From NCBI GenBank assembly GCA_030039005.1, contig JASHQT010000641.1, forward strand, positions 1 to 14,092: a DNA stretch of 14,092 nt, written 5' to 3'. This document shows, in pieces, positions 1 through 7,711 of this stretch. The notes under the pieces were generated by a model. It was not told the origin of the DNA. It ran no database searches and was given only the letters and a program-made list of their open reading frames with translations. Each line of letters starts with the position of its first letter. Position 1 is the stretch's first letter. Both the position numbers and the translations under genes were made by a program. The DNA is from Bryobacteraceae bacterium (GTDB taxonomy: Bacteria > Acidobacteriota > Terriglobia > Bryobacterales > Bryobacteraceae).

Positions 1-376
1 GGCCCACCCCGGCATGCCGATTCTTCAGGAAGAAGTCTTCGCGCCGATTCTCTACCTCATTGAATTCGACTCTCTCGAAGAAGCCATTCGCTGGCACAAC
101 TCAGTTCCTCAAGGCCTTTCCTCCGCCATGTTCAGCACCAACCTGATCTCGGCCGAAACTTTCCTAAGCGCCCGCGGCAGCGATTGCGGAATTGCGAACG
201 TGAATATCGGCACCAGCGGCGCGGAGATCGGCGGCGCGTTCGGCGGCGAAAAGGACACCGGCGGCGGACGCGAATCCGGCAGCGACGCCTGGAAAGCTTA
301 CATGCGCCGGCAGACCGTGACCATCAACTGGTCCTCGCAATTGCCGCTGGCACAAGGAATCGAATTCGATGTTTAA
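1..376 (+). CDS. Aldehyde dehydrogenase, ALDH7 family (alpha-aminoadipic semialdehyde dehydrogenase type), C-terminal part only
   Basis: The 5' end is cut by the window edge; the reading frame begins at base 2 and about 125 C-terminal residues remain. The fragment opens with the ALDH motif [16 protein letters not shown], and the last third carries [28 protein letters not shown] and LPLAQGIEF. This ending is characteristic of the ALDH7 branch (human ALDH7A1/antiquitin, bacterial AmaB) and unlike other ALDH families. Family members oxidise alpha-aminoadipic semialdehyde to aminoadipate with NAD+ in lysine catabolism and also act on other aldehydes. The nucleophilic Cys and cofactor-binding N-terminal half lie outside the window, so activity cannot be judged. 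The stop codon lies 8 bases inside the next gene, suggesting co-transcription. The family call is strong; the exact substrate is inferred. Confidence 0.9.
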   Translation, partial: AHPGMPILQEEVFAPILYLIEFDSLEEAIRWHNSVPQGLSSAMFSTNLISAETFLSARGSDCGIANVNIGTSGAEIGGAFGGEKDTGGGRESGSDAWKAYMRRQTVTINWSSQLPLAQGIEFDV

Positions 377-1124
377 GCCCTGGCTCGCACTGGCCTTCGC
401 CGGCATCCTCGCCGCGCAGACGCCGCTCGAACAAACCCCACTTGAAAACATCGGCAAGCCGATGCGCGTGGTCTATGAATGCACGGCCGCCGACACGCAA
501 GCCGCGGGCCTCGGCTGTTCGGAGCAGGATCCTTGCCCGGTGTACCTCGAACTTTCGAACGTCGACGGAGTGGGAAACAAGATCTTCGTCACTGGAAATA
601 TCCACACGCCGATGGCGACGCTCGATTCGATCTTGCTGGCTTCTCAGGACGATGGAAAAACCTGGACCGAGCCGCAGCCGCGCATTCATTCCGTGGGCCT
701 GGATCAGATTGAGTTTGTGGATGCCGATCACGGCTGGATTTCCGGCGCCAATCTGCAAACCGCACCGCGCGATCCATTCTTCCTGATCACAACCGACGGC
801 GGCAAGAGCTGGCGCGAGTATCCGATCTTTCAGGAGACTCGCGTCGCCGCGGTCGAAAGCTTCCGCTTCGATTCGCCCGCGACAGGAACGCTGTGGGTCG
901 ACACCACCCTCGACAATGGCATGCATGAGACGTATGCGACGCATGACGGTGGCGAAACCTGGAAGATCGAGACAGGCGCGGAAAGAGAAAAGGCACACAC
1001 CCCATCGGGCTGGCGCTTGCGAGCCGACGCCCCATCCCACAGCTACGTCGTCGAACAATCCGAGAATAATCGTTGGCAAAAGGTCGCGAGTTTTTTAGTG
1101 AATATCACGAGCTGCAAGGAATGA
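369..1124 (+). CDS. Secreted Asp-box (BNR/Ycf48-like) beta-propeller-type protein
   Basis: A 251-residue protein with an N-terminal signal peptide (Lys3, hydrophobic core about residues 4-16, likely cleavage near AAQ). Three Asp-box motifs are visible: SQDDGKTW (92-99), TTDGGKSW (141-148) and THDGGETW (191-198). [12 protein letters not shown] element (117-127) is the hallmark phrase of Ycf48/photosystem II assembly-factor-like propellers and sialidase-type repeats. Asp-boxes mark a structural turn, not a catalytic site. With only three boxes and 251 residues it is shorter than a full propeller, so it may be a partial propeller or pair with itself. No enzyme function can be assigned. The start overlaps the aldehyde dehydrogenase stop by 8 bases, and its own stop overlaps the next start as ATGA. 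It is probably periplasmic or outer-membrane associated. Confidence 0.82.
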   Translation: MFKPWLALAFAGILAAQTPLEQTPLENIGKPMRVVYECTAADTQAAGLGCSEQDPCPVYLELSNVDGVGNKIFVTGNIHTPMATLDSILLASQDDGKTWTEPQPRIHSVGLDQIEFVDADHGWISGANLQTAPRDPFFLITTDGGKSWREYPIFQETRVAAVESFRFDSPATGTLWVDTTLDNGMHETYATHDGGETWKIETGAEREKAHTPSGWRLRADAPSHSYVVEQSENNRWQKVASFLVNITSCKE

Positions 1125-2680
1125 AGACCGATCCGATCGAGCTGGAACTCTTTCGGCATCTTCTGGTTTCGATCGCCGAAGAGATGGGCGCTGTTCTGCG
1201 CAAAACTTCTTTCTCGGCGAATATCAAGGAACGCCGCGATTATTCCTGCGCCGTTTACGACGCCCAAGGCGAGACCGTCGCCATGGGCGATCATATGCCG
1301 GTGCACCTGGGCGCCATGCCGCTCTCCGTGCGCCACGCCATGGAGGCGTTTGACCTCGGCCCCGGTGACGTCGCGATCCTGAACGATCCTTTCCGAGGCG
1401 GCACGCACCTGCCGGACATCACCGCCGTATCGGCTGTCTTCGCGAAGGGATCTCGCAAGCCCGCGTTCTACGTCGCCAATCGCGCGCACCATGCCGATGT
1501 AGGCGGCATGAGTCCGGGCTCGATGCCGCTGGCGCGCGAAATCTATCAGGAGGGCATCCGCATCCCGCCGGTACTGCTGGCGCGCGGCGGCCGCATCGAT
1601 CGCGCGATCCTTGATCTGATCCTCGCCAACGTCCGAACGCCGGTGGAGCGCGAAGGCGACTTGCTGGCCCAGATCATGGCCATCAAACGCGGCGAGCAGC
1701 GTTTGCTAGAGCTAACGGCCAGATACGGCCTCGCCAAGCTTAATCGCAACATGACCGCACTCAAGAACTACAGCGAGCGCATGCTGCGTGCCGCGATCCG
1801 GCGATTGCCCCCGGGAACATACAGCGCTGAAGATGTTTTGGACGACGACGGCATCACAGCACGATCGGTGAAGATTGCGGCCAGGATCACGATCGATGGC
1901 GATGGCGCCAGCATCGATTTCAGCGGCTCGGACAAACAGGCGGAAGGCTCGGTGAACGCCAATTATGCCGTGGCCGTGTCCGCGGTCACATACGTTTTCC
2001 GCTGTCTCGTCCGCGAAGACATCCCCTACACGGCCGGCGTCATGCGCCCGCTCGAAGTGATTGCGCCGAGCGGCCTCGTGGTCAGCGCGCAACCTCCGGC
2101 TGCGATGGCGGCGGGAAACGTTGAAACGTCGCAGCGCATTACCGATGTCGTGTTGCGAGCGCTCGCCCGGGCCGCGCCCGAATCGATCCCGGCCGCGAGT
2201 TCAGGCACCATGAACAACCTGACTTTCGGGGGATGGGACGCCTCGCGCGGGCGCGCGTTTGCTTACTACGAGACGATCGCCGGTGGCATGGGTGCATCAG
2301 CGATCGGGCCCGGCCTGAGCGCCACACACACGCACATGACCAATAGTTGGAACACGCCGGTAGAGGCGTTTGAGCATTTCTATCCGTTGCGCATTCGCAG
2401 CTATCGCATCCGCAGCGGTTCAGGCGGCGCGGGCAAGCACCGTGGTGGCGACGGCATCGTGCGCGAATACGAATTCCTCACGCCCGCCGACGTGACCATT
2501 CTGTCGGATCGCCGCCAACATTCGCCCTATGGGCTGGCGGGCGGCAAGCCGGGCGCGCGCGGGCGAAACACACTGCTGCGCGGGGCGCGCGTCACTTCCC
2601 TGCCCGGAAAAACGCGCTTTGAAGTCCGGCCCGGCGACATGCTGCGCATCGAAACGCCCGGCGGTGGCGGGTATGGGTAA
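1121..2680 (+). CDS. hyuB: Hydantoinase B / 5-oxoprolinase beta-type subunit (HyuB family)
   Basis: A 519-residue cytoplasmic protein matching the HyuB family along its length. Diagnostic segments are [10 protein letters not shown] (34-43), HMPVHLG (58-64), [13 protein letters not shown] (88-100), [14 protein letters not shown] (123-136) and the C-terminal glycine-rich [12 protein letters not shown] region. HyuB works with an ATP-dependent HyuA partner to open hydantoin, 5-oxoproline or other cyclic amide rings. No hyuA lies inside this window, so the partner and substrate are unknown. An in-frame TTG at 1073 would add 16 residues, but family members begin just before the [12 protein letters not shown] segment. 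The ATG at 1121 makes an ATGA overlap with the previous stop, implying translational coupling. AAGGA lies directly against this ATG, too close for a normal ribosome-binding site. Confidence 0.9.
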   Translation: MKTDPIELELFRHLLVSIAEEMGAVLRKTSFSANIKERRDYSCAVYDAQGETVAMGDHMPVHLGAMPLSVRHAMEAFDLGPGDVAILNDPFRGGTHLPDITAVSAVFAKGSRKPAFYVANRAHHADVGGMSPGSMPLAREIYQEGIRIPPVLLARGGRIDRAILDLILANVRTPVEREGDLLAQIMAIKRGEQRLLELTARYGLAKLNRNMTALKNYSERMLRAAIRRLPPGTYSAEDVLDDDGITARSVKIAARITIDGDGASIDFSGSDKQAEGSVNANYAVAVSAVTYVFRCLVREDIPYTAGVMRPLEVIAPSGLVVSAQPPAAMAAGNVETSQRITDVVLRALARAAPESIPAASSGTMNNLTFGGWDASRGRAFAYYETIAGGMGASAIGPGLSATHTHMTNSWNTPVEAFEHFYPLRIRSYRIRSGSGGAGKHRGGDGIVREYEFLTPADVTILSDRRQHSPYGLAGGKPGARGRNTLLRGARVTSLPGKTRFEVRPGDMLRIETPGGGGYG

Positions 2681-3367
2681 ATGGATAAAGTAGTGATGCG
2701 CCAGACCTGGCGCCGCCTCACTTTCCTGCACTGGCCTTTCGCTCCCGATCGCATCCGCCCTTTCATCCCGCGCACGCTCGATCTCGACACGTTCGACGGC
2801 GCGGCCTGGATCGGGCTGGTTCCCTTCGAAATCCATGGCACGCCGCTCCTGCCGTATTTTCCCGAAACAAATCTGCGCACCTATGTCATTGGTCCCGGCG
2901 GCTACCAGGCAGTCTGGTTTTTCTCGCTCGAAGCCGCGCGACTGGCTGCCGTCATCGGCGCCCGAGCCGCTTATCACCTGCGGTACTTCTGGGCCCGCAT
3001 GACGGTCACAGCGGAAAACGGCGCGATCCGCTATCGCAGCCGCCGGCGTTGGCCGGACCATCCCTGGTCACACCAGCGCGCGGCGATGACCGATATCCTG
3101 GTCGAGCCCGGCCAGCCCCTCGCTTCCGCTGGACTGACCAGCCGCGAGCATTTCCTCACCGATCGCTTCCGCCTTTATACGCTCGCGCGCGGGCGCCTCG
3201 CCTACGCGCCAATCGAGCATCCGCCCTGGCCGCTGGCGTCGGGCCGCGTCATCGAACTCCGGCAAACGCTGTTTGCGAGCGCCGCTCTGCCGTGCCCAGC
3301 CGGCGATCCGCTGGTGCACTATTCCGAGGAACTGGCTGTGAACATCGGTCCACTCGAATTACACTGA
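2681..3367 (+). CDS. DUF2071 (YqjF-like) family protein
   Basis: A 228-residue protein. Typical DUF2071 phrases are visible: FLHWPFAP (15-22), WIGLVPF (43-49) and [10 protein letters not shown] (60-69), followed by the [20 protein letters not shown] region. The family adopts an acetoacetate-decarboxylase-like fold; no reaction is established for it to my knowledge. There is no signal peptide, so it is cytoplasmic. The ATG directly follows the HyuB stop (TAAATG), indicating tight coupling to the upstream gene. A later start at Met6 is possible but leaves the recognised domain unchanged. The adjacency to HyuB suggests a shared operon, not necessarily a shared pathway. Confidence 0.85.
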   Translation: MDKVVMRQTWRRLTFLHWPFAPDRIRPFIPRTLDLDTFDGAAWIGLVPFEIHGTPLLPYFPETNLRTYVIGPGGYQAVWFFSLEAARLAAVIGARAAYHLRYFWARMTVTAENGAIRYRSRRRWPDHPWSHQRAAMTDILVEPGQPLASAGLTSREHFLTDRFRLYTLARGRLAYAPIEHPPWPLASGRVIELRQTLFASAALPCPAGDPLVHYSEELAVNIGPLELH

Positions 3368-3373
3368 AATTTC

Positions 3374-3526
3374 ATGGCCAAGTTCAAGTCCGCCGGCAGC
3401 AGCAAGAAGACGTCGGAAAAAATAAAATCGGCGCGCGCCGCCATCCCCTGTCTGTTTCTGGTGCTGTTAGGGATTGCACTAATGTGTCTGCTATTCTATT
3501 TTTCCCTGCAGTCCAACACGCAATGA
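3374..3526 (+). CDS. Small single-pass membrane protein (50 residues) upstream of rph
   Basis: A short reading frame, [20 protein letters not shown] onward, ending in FSLQSNTQ. The first 21 residues are polar and strongly basic (six Lys, one Arg). Residues about 24-44 form a single uninterrupted hydrophobic helix with two Cys (26 and 38), and the tail is short and polar. This predicts a single transmembrane segment with the basic end in the cytoplasm. It starts 6 bases after the DUF2071 stop, and its TGA overlaps the RNase PH start as ATGA, so translation of rph is probably coupled to it. No Shine-Dalgarno sequence is evident. I do not recognise a family. The filled gap, the overlap and the sensible topology argue that it is a real gene. 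Confidence 0.68.
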   Translation: MAKFKSAGSSKKTSEKIKSARAAIPCLFLVLLGIALMCLLFYFSLQSNTQ

Positions 3527-4239
3527 GAACCGACCAACGCCGGCCGGACCAGATGCGGCCGGTTCGCATCACCACAAATTATCTGCTGACGGCCGAGGGA
3601 TCGGCTTTGATCGAGGTGGGACACACGCGCGTGCTCTGCGCCGCAACGGTGGAGGAAACCGTGCCGCAGTTTCTGCGCGGGAGCGGTCGCGGGTGGGTGA
3701 CGGCTGAATATTCGATGCTCCCGCGCGCCACCGCCACGCGAACGCCGCGCGAGGTCACTAAGGGGCGCCCGTCGGGACGCACGCTCGAAATCCAGCGTCT
3801 GATCGGCCGTTCGCTGCGCTCCATCGTGGATACCGCCGCGCTCCCCGACCACACCGTGATCGTCGATTGCGATGTCCTGCAAGCCGACGGCGGCACGCGC
3901 ACAGCTTCCATCACCGGCGCTTACGTCGCCCTGGTTTTGGCGCTCCAAAAGATGGTGCAACACGGAGCGTTGAAGTCGCTGCCGGTCACGCAGCCGGTGG
4001 CGGCCACCAGCGTCGGCATCTGGAACGGCGAGCCGATTCTCGACCTGTGTTATGAGGAGGACTCGTCCGCCGAAGTGGACATGAACGTGGTGATGACGGG
4101 TTCGGGCCGCTTCGTCGAACTGCAAGCCACGGCGGAAAAGACGCCCTTCGACGATGCGCAGCTCGAAGGCATGATCAAGCTGGGGCGGCACGGCATCCTG
4201 GAGCTGTTCGAGATCCAGAAGGCGGCGCTCAAAGGTTGA
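3523..4239 (+). CDS. rph: Ribonuclease PH
   Basis: A 238-residue protein, the usual length for RNase PH, a phosphorolytic 3'-5' exoribonuclease that trims tRNA 3' ends and forms a hexameric ring. The N-terminus [11 protein letters not shown] matches the family start. Visible landmarks are [16 protein letters not shown] (84-99, with the conserved Arg86), the phosphate-binding GGTR at 123-126, the acidic catalytic patch EEDSSAEVD (178-186, Asp180 and Asp186) and the C-terminal EIQKAALKG. The start chosen gives an ATGA overlap with the small membrane protein; a longer in-frame extension upstream reads through other genes and is not credible. The TGA stop overlaps the next gene's TTG start. The rph-rdgB pairing is a common bacterial arrangement. 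Confidence 0.96.
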   Translation: MRTDQRRPDQMRPVRITTNYLLTAEGSALIEVGHTRVLCAATVEETVPQFLRGSGRGWVTAEYSMLPRATATRTPREVTKGRPSGRTLEIQRLIGRSLRSIVDTAALPDHTVIVDCDVLQADGGTRTASITGAYVALVLALQKMVQHGALKSLPVTQPVAATSVGIWNGEPILDLCYEEDSSAEVDMNVVMTGSGRFVELQATAEKTPFDDAQLEGMIKLGRHGILELFEIQKAALKG

Positions 4240-4838
4240 AGCTTTATTGCGCCACCACGAATCCCGGCAAACTCCGCGAGTTTCAACGGGCGCTCCGCGA
4301 CAGCGTTCCACTGGAGACACTGCCGTGCCTCAAATCCATCGCGGCGCCCGATGAAGCCGGCCCGACGTTTGAAGAGAACGCGGCGCTCAAGGCCTGCTAT
4401 TATTCCCGCTACTGCGACGGATATTTGTTCGTCGACGATTCCGGGCTGGAAGTGGACGCGCTCGGCGGAGCTCCCGGAGTGCATTCGGCGCGCTTCGCTG
4501 GTCCTGACGCGACGGACGCCGCGAATAACACGCTGTTGCTCGCGAAAATGAGCGGTGTCGCCGATCGCAGCGCTCGGTTCGTCTGCGTCGTGGCATTAGC
4601 CGAGCATGGCAGATTAGTACGTACGTTTCGCGGCGCGGTGGAAGGCCGCTTGCTTCATGCGCCTCGCGGAACCAACGGATTCGGGTATGACCCGCTGTTC
4701 TTCTATCCGCCTTTTAACGGCACGTTCGCCGAAGCCGGCCTGGAGCGCAAAATGGAGGTCAGCCATCGCGGGAAAGCACTTGCTGCATTGCGGGAATACC
4801 TCGAGGAAATCGGCGGGCACCTGCCCACGCTACCCTAG
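4236..4838 (+). CDS. rdgB: XTP/dITP pyrophosphatase (RdgB/HAM1 family), TTG start
   Basis: A 200-residue house-cleaning nucleotidase that hydrolyses non-canonical dITP/XTP to the monophosphate and pyrophosphate, keeping deaminated purines out of nucleic acids. The signature [10 protein letters not shown] (7-16), the FEENAALKA helix (45-53), [10 protein letters not shown] (67-76, metal/catalytic Asp), GFGYDPLF (148-155) and SHRGKAL (176-182) are all intact. The start is TTG overlapping the rph stop (TTGA), with the family's N-terminal strand ([12 protein letters not shown]) beginning exactly there; no ATG upstream in frame fits. Cytoplasmic, co-transcribed with rph. The late ERKMEVSHR segment differs slightly from the commoner EKN/SHR spelling but is otherwise typical. 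Confidence 0.95.
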   Translation: MKLYCATTNPGKLREFQRALRDSVPLETLPCLKSIAAPDEAGPTFEENAALKACYYSRYCDGYLFVDDSGLEVDALGGAPGVHSARFAGPDATDAANNTLLLAKMSGVADRSARFVCVVALAEHGRLVRTFRGAVEGRLLHAPRGTNGFGYDPLFFYPPFNGTFAEAGLERKMEVSHRGKALAALREYLEEIGGHLPTLP

Positions 4839-4855
4839 ATCTGGGGGAAACGAAC

Positions 4856-5248
4856 ATGGATATCTTTGACCCGTTACTCATGCCCATGGAGGCGGACGAA
4901 CATCGTGTACTTGGCGGCGTGCAGGTGGACGTCGCGCGCACGGGCGCCTGCCGGGTGAAGCGCATGATTTATCCGGCGGGATTTCATTGGGCCAAGCACT
5001 TGAGCGAGCTGATGGGGAGCAAATACTGCATGCACGCGCATGTGGGATTCATGGCGCGCGGGCAGATCAATGTGCGTTTCGCCGATGGCTGCGTGGTGGA
5101 ATATAAAGCGCCGAAGTTCGTGCAAGTGGAGCCGGGTCACGAGGGCTGGGTGGTGGGCGATGAACCGGCCGTGCTGATCGAGTTCGATTTCGAGGGCGAT
5201 ACGTTGAACCATCTAGGCGTGCCCCACGTCCACGACCATGTCCGCTAA
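4856..5248 (+). CDS. Cupin-like small protein
   Basis: A 130-residue protein with the length and strand pattern of a single-domain cupin. A HAH pair (His60, His62) sits where cupin motif 1 has HxH, and PGH (93-95) resembles motif 2. The usual motif-1 glutamate is not evident, so metal binding may be altered. A GGGGGA ribosome-binding sequence lies 7 bases before the ATG, supporting this start. The gene follows rdgB by 17 bases and overlaps the DinB-like gene by 11 bases, so it probably belongs to the same transcript. There is no signal peptide, so it is cytoplasmic. The substrate or ligand is unknown. The cupin assignment is an inference from pattern and could be wrong. Confidence 0.7.
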   Translation: MDIFDPLLMPMEADEHRVLGGVQVDVARTGACRVKRMIYPAGFHWAKHLSELMGSKYCMHAHVGFMARGQINVRFADGCVVEYKAPKFVQVEPGHEGWVVGDEPAVLIEFDFEGDTLNHLGVPHVHDHVR

Positions 5249-5771
5249 TTCCGTAGCTGGCGACGCAGAGCCGTGGCTGCGTGGCCCCCTCGCGGACGTT
5301 CATCCGTTGCTGATGCCCAGCTTACACTCGTTCACGCAGACGCGCGAAGATCTCGCCCGCTGGGCGGGCGGACTTACGGACGCGCAAATCTGGGTGCGTC
5401 CCCATAACCTCGCGCCCGTGGGATTTCATCTCGCCCATATCGCCGGAAGCGTCGATCGTCTGACAACTTACTTGGAAGGACGCCAACTAACAGCGGATCA
5501 GTTGGAAACGGCCCGGCGCGAAATGGATGCTGGTGCGCCGCGCTCCGTCCTCATCGAGGAAGTCGCACAAGCGCTGGATCGCTCCGAGCGTGTGATTCGA
5601 ACTCTGAACGCCGAGATTCTCCATTCGCCGGAAATTCTTCATGAACCGCGGTATGTCGGCCGAAAACGGTTGCCGACCACGGTCATTGGCCTGGTAGTTC
5701 ACCTGGCAGAACACACCCAGCGCCACGTCGGAGAACTGATCGTTACCGCTAAACTCGTCGCGGGTTTATAG
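5238..5771 (+). CDS. DinB-like (DUF664-type) four-helix metal-binding protein
   Basis: A 177-residue, mostly helical protein. The DinB/YfiT-type fold is suggested by a first-half motif VGFHLAHIAGS (His64, His67) and a C-terminal HLAEHTQRHVGE (155-166; His159, His163). Together these give the spaced His triad that binds a divalent metal in this superfamily. Some relatives are thiol transferases and many have no known function. The N-terminal 20 residues are variable-looking. The start overlaps the cupin gene by 11 bases and has no clear Shine-Dalgarno, fitting translational coupling. The name comes from the fold family, not from a proven damage-induced role; no LexA-like operator was seen upstream. 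Confidence 0.83.
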   Translation: MSANSVAGDAEPWLRGPLADVHPLLMPSLHSFTQTREDLARWAGGLTDAQIWVRPHNLAPVGFHLAHIAGSVDRLTTYLEGRQLTADQLETARREMDAGAPRSVLIEEVAQALDRSERVIRTLNAEILHSPEILHEPRYVGRKRLPTTVIGLVVHLAEHTQRHVGELIVTAKLVAGL

Positions 5772-5772
5772 C

Positions 5773-6402
5773 ATGGGCGTACTAGGCCTACGCCCAGTTG
5801 ATGTAACGAAGCGAAACCGTTTAGACTTCAGTTTGTACATTTCTGAGGCGGACTTCGAACTGTTGATCCGCATTCTTTCGGACGCCCGGTCGCGCGCCAC
5901 CGAATTGGCAACATCCATCGGTGCGCGTTTGGGGACCGATCACCGCCTCGCGGAGTTGGCGAATGCAGCATCTTCGCGGATCGAGAACATGCTGCGGGAA
6001 GTTCGAATCTCGGCGACAGAATTATCCGAGCCCGCTGGGGGGTTGGCGGAGCTCCAAGGCGCCCTACAGAGCGAGGTGCAACTGGTGAGCCCAACGCCCC
6101 TGAGTTCGTCGGAGCAACCGCCCATGCGGCCGGACCCAATCGCCGCGATCGCCGCCCAAGCCGGCCTGGAACCCGAACACTGGCTGCTGATGTTCGTCAG
6201 GGACCTGACGGCGCAGCTCGGAGCTTCGGGCGGGGTCAACTTTGAAATCGCCGAACGGCTGCTGCAACAGCGCAAGGATGAGTTCCTGCGGGACTTTTTG
6301 ATTGCACGCCGCATGTATCGCACTTATCCGCGGCTGTTTCCCGAGTTGCAAGGCGCCGAAGGACAATCCGCCTCTCGAAGCACCCCGCCAGGAGGCAACT
6401 GA
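5773..6402 (+). CDS. Two-domain hypothetical protein, founder of a local duplicated family
   Basis: A 209-residue soluble protein that I cannot place in a known family. It has an N-terminal helical domain (about 20-80), a low-complexity Ser/Pro linker (about 81-122) and a C-terminal domain (about 123-190). Residues 54-78 align without gaps to residues 34-58 of the 75-residue protein two genes on (10 of 25 identical, including the shared GxxHRL and RE(V/L)R ends). Residues 135-185 align without gaps to residues 22-72 of the 92-residue protein (23 of 51 identical, with EHWL and IARRM in both). It lacks a signal peptide or transmembrane segment. The start lies one base after the DinB-like stop (TAGCATG); there is no strong Shine-Dalgarno, so a slightly later start cannot be excluded. 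Confidence 0.72.
   Translation: MGVLGLRPVDVTKRNRLDFSLYISEADFELLIRILSDARSRATELATSIGARLGTDHRLAELANAASSRIENMLREVRISATELSEPAGGLAELQGALQSEVQLVSPTPLSSSEQPPMRPDPIAAIAAQAGLEPEHWLLMFVRDLTAQLGASGGVNFEIAERLLQQRKDEFLRDFLIARRMYRTYPRLFPELQGAEGQSASRSTPPGGN
6390..6395 (+). promoter_or_regulatory. Ribosome-binding site for the 75-residue ORF
   Basis: A full AGGAGG lies 8 bases before the ATG at 6404, inside the 3' end of the preceding gene. This decides the start: the same frame stays open back to 6302, but that extension would overlap the upstream gene by 101 bases and has no such signal. Confidence 0.75.
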
Positions 6403-6403
6403 G

Positions 6404-6631
6404 ATGACACTCGACACCAGAGAACTCAACGAATTTACACGCAAGGCCACCGAATTGATGTCGGAGACTTCCGACGTGCCGCGGATTCTGCGCAACCAGT
6501 TCGGCGAACAGCATCGCTTGACGCAAGCCGCCGAGGAAATGCTGGGCAGCATCGAGCACTTCGTGCGCGAGTTGAGACATTTCGATATTGCCGGGGAAAA
6601 TACGGGCGAGGACAGGCTGGAGGCGTCTTGA
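6404..6631 (+). CDS. Small hypothetical protein, stand-alone copy of the N-terminal domain of its upstream neighbour
   Basis: A 75-residue acidic, helical, cytoplasmic-looking protein without a recognised domain. Its central part (34-58, GEQHRL to VRELR) aligns gap-free with residues 54-78 of the 209-residue protein just upstream, and an ATEL match lies before it once a 7-residue gap is allowed. Its ATG comes one base after the previous stop and has a perfect AGGAGG at good spacing. It therefore looks translated efficiently, probably in an operon with the upstream gene. Function unknown. The homology rests on a short alignment read by eye and needs a profile search. Confidence 0.65.
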   Translation: MTLDTRELNEFTRKATELMSETSDVPRILRNQFGEQHRLTQAAEEMLGSIEHFVRELRHFDIAGENTGEDRLEAS

Positions 6632-6685
6632 CTGGCCGGTGTTACCGCGGATTGGCGCGCCGAGTTGGCAGGGCGAGCGAAAAAG

Positions 6686-6706
6686 CGCCGGAATGGACAC
6701 CCGGCG
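6686..6706 (+). other. Hairpin in the 134-base gap between two related small genes
   Basis: CGCCGG (6686-6691) and CCGGCG (6701-6706) can form a 6-bp stem with a 9-base loop. No U-tract follows, so an intrinsic terminator is not supported. The gap 6632-6765 shows nothing else convincing; no -35/-10 pair at good spacing was found. Confidence 0.3.
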
Positions 6707-6754
6707 AACGGACTTCGTAGTATCCTGACGCTATTAGTAATTACGACTACCCTT

Positions 6755-6760
6755 GGAGGT
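6755..6760 (+). promoter_or_regulatory. Ribosome-binding site deciding a GTG start
   Basis: GGAGGT lies 5 bases before the GTG at 6766, the first start codon of the frame. It supports both the unusual start codon and translation of the 92-residue protein. Confidence 0.75.
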
Positions 6761-6765
6761 CTTCT

Positions 6766-7044
6766 GTGGCTAATCAAGTTTTGGACGAGGAAAAAACTCT
6801 AGCCCGATTGCAAACTTTGATGCGCTCCGAGCATTGGCTGGCGACTTATATCAGCGACCTGTTAAGCGCGCACGATCTGTCCGCCGGCATCGATTTTCGA
6901 ACCGCCGAGCAACTCCTCGCCGCCGAGAAGGAGCAGTTCGAAAAGGATCTGGCTATCGCGCGCCGCATGCTGCGCGTGTATGGCAAACAAGTGATGGCGG
7001 AGAACATGTCGCAGACCGCCTACGCGCCCAACAGCAACGGATAG
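6766..7044 (+). CDS. Small hypothetical protein, stand-alone copy of the C-terminal domain of the 209-residue protein
   Basis: A 92-residue soluble protein with a GTG start and a strong GGAGGT site. Residues 22-72 match residues 135-185 of the 209-residue protein encoded at 5773-6402 without gaps (23 of 51 identical). Shared landmarks are EHWL, a GxxF turn, AExLL, and IARRM followed by R and Y. The pattern predicts two or three helices with a conserved basic IARRM end. There is no signal peptide or membrane segment. I do not recognise the family. The preceding 134-base gap means it may have its own promoter, unlike the 75-residue gene. It ends 7 bases before the convergent DUF2911 gene. Confidence 0.7.
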   Translation: MANQVLDEEKTLARLQTLMRSEHWLATYISDLLSAHDLSAGIDFRTAEQLLAAEKEQFEKDLAIARRMLRVYGKQVMAENMSQTAYAPNSNG

Positions 7045-7051
7045 CGCGCGT

Positions 7052-7594
7052 TCAGCGCAGCACGGTGATGGGAACCCACGCGTCGGTGTTTTCCCAAAGC
7101 AACGAGAGCGTTCCCTTGTTCCCGGTGGTGGGTTCCACCTGGATCTTGAAGGTTTCCACGGGAGAAGCCAGCGTCTTCAGGTTCATCTTGACGCGCCCGA
7201 AGTCTTGGGTTTCATCGTAGTCCAGGTGGAATTGGCCGGTTTGCTTGTTGATGATCAGCATCCATTCCTTCTCGTTGGGAAGGGTCCAGATGCTGTAGCT
7301 GCCTTTGGGAAGCTTCATGCCGTTGATGTCCAGATCGGCCGCCGTGGTGATTTTGGTGGCCCAATTGGCGCCCGTGCACCACACTTCGCCATAGGGTACC
7401 AGCTCGCCCATGATCTTGCGGCCGTGCATGGACGGCGCGTAGTAATCGATTGTGATGCGGTCGCCCGCAATCACGGCCGAAACATTGGCCGGCCGGCTGA
7501 CGTAGCGCTGAGCGAAAGCGCGGGGCACCAGCCAAAATCCCGCGAGCGAAAGTGTTGCGGCTGCGGCGAGCAGGGATAGCGTGAGTCGGTTCAT
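7052..7594 (-). CDS. Secreted DUF2911 family protein
   Basis: A 180-residue protein beginning MNRLTLSLLAAAATLSLAG, a clear signal peptide with likely cleavage after AFA (about residue 28). The DUF2911 core is evident: ITIDYYAPSMHGRKIMG (47-63), VPYGEVWCTGAN (66-77) and LPKGSYSIW (95-103). The family is common in Acidobacteriota and Bacteroidota, is exported, and has no established function. Many relatives read VWRTGAN, and here Cys73 replaces the Arg. The frame is open for 85 more codons upstream, but the ATG at 7594 has a GGAG sequence 6 bases before it and starts the signal peptide, so it is preferred. It is convergent with the small gene ending at 7044 and divergent from the next gene. Confidence 0.88.
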   Translation of the reverse strand: MNRLTLSLLAAAATLSLAGFWLVPRAFAQRYVSRPANVSAVIAGDRITIDYYAPSMHGRKIMGELVPYGEVWCTGANWATKITTAADLDINGMKLPKGSYSIWTLPNEKEWMLIINKQTGQFHLDYDETQDFGRVKMNLKTLASPVETFKIQVEPTTGNKGTLSLLWENTDAWVPITVLR

Positions 7595-7634
7595 GGCTGC
7601 TCCACGCCTATAGTATCCATTAGATCCGCCGCCG

Positions 7635-7652
7635 CAGCCACCGCCCTGGCTG
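7635..7652 (+). other. Hairpin in the divergent intergenic region
   Basis: CAGCCA (7635-7640) and TGGCTG (7647-7652) form a perfect 6-bp stem with a CCGCCC loop, in the 117-base space between the DUF2911 gene and the LolA-like gene. It may be a leader structure or an operator half-site pair. No convincing promoter pair was found here for either gene. Confidence 0.25.
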
Positions 7653-7711
7653 TAACGGTGAGACGCGTGGCAGGCGTCACCAAAAGCCCCGGCCAGGCAT
7701 CTCAACTCATA

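Noticed and set aside
324..1079. Long minus-strand frame opposite the Asp-box gene
   Set aside because: It has Arg/His-rich, low-quality composition with no recognisable motifs; it is the antisense shadow of a convincing gene.
3049..3522. Open-frame extension upstream of RNase PH
   Set aside because: It overlaps the DUF2071 gene and the small membrane gene out of frame, and the family N-terminus begins at 3523.
6718..6746. A/T-rich TAGTAT and TATTAG stretches as a promoter for the 92-residue gene
   Set aside because: No acceptable -35 hexamer lies at 15-19 bases upstream of either.
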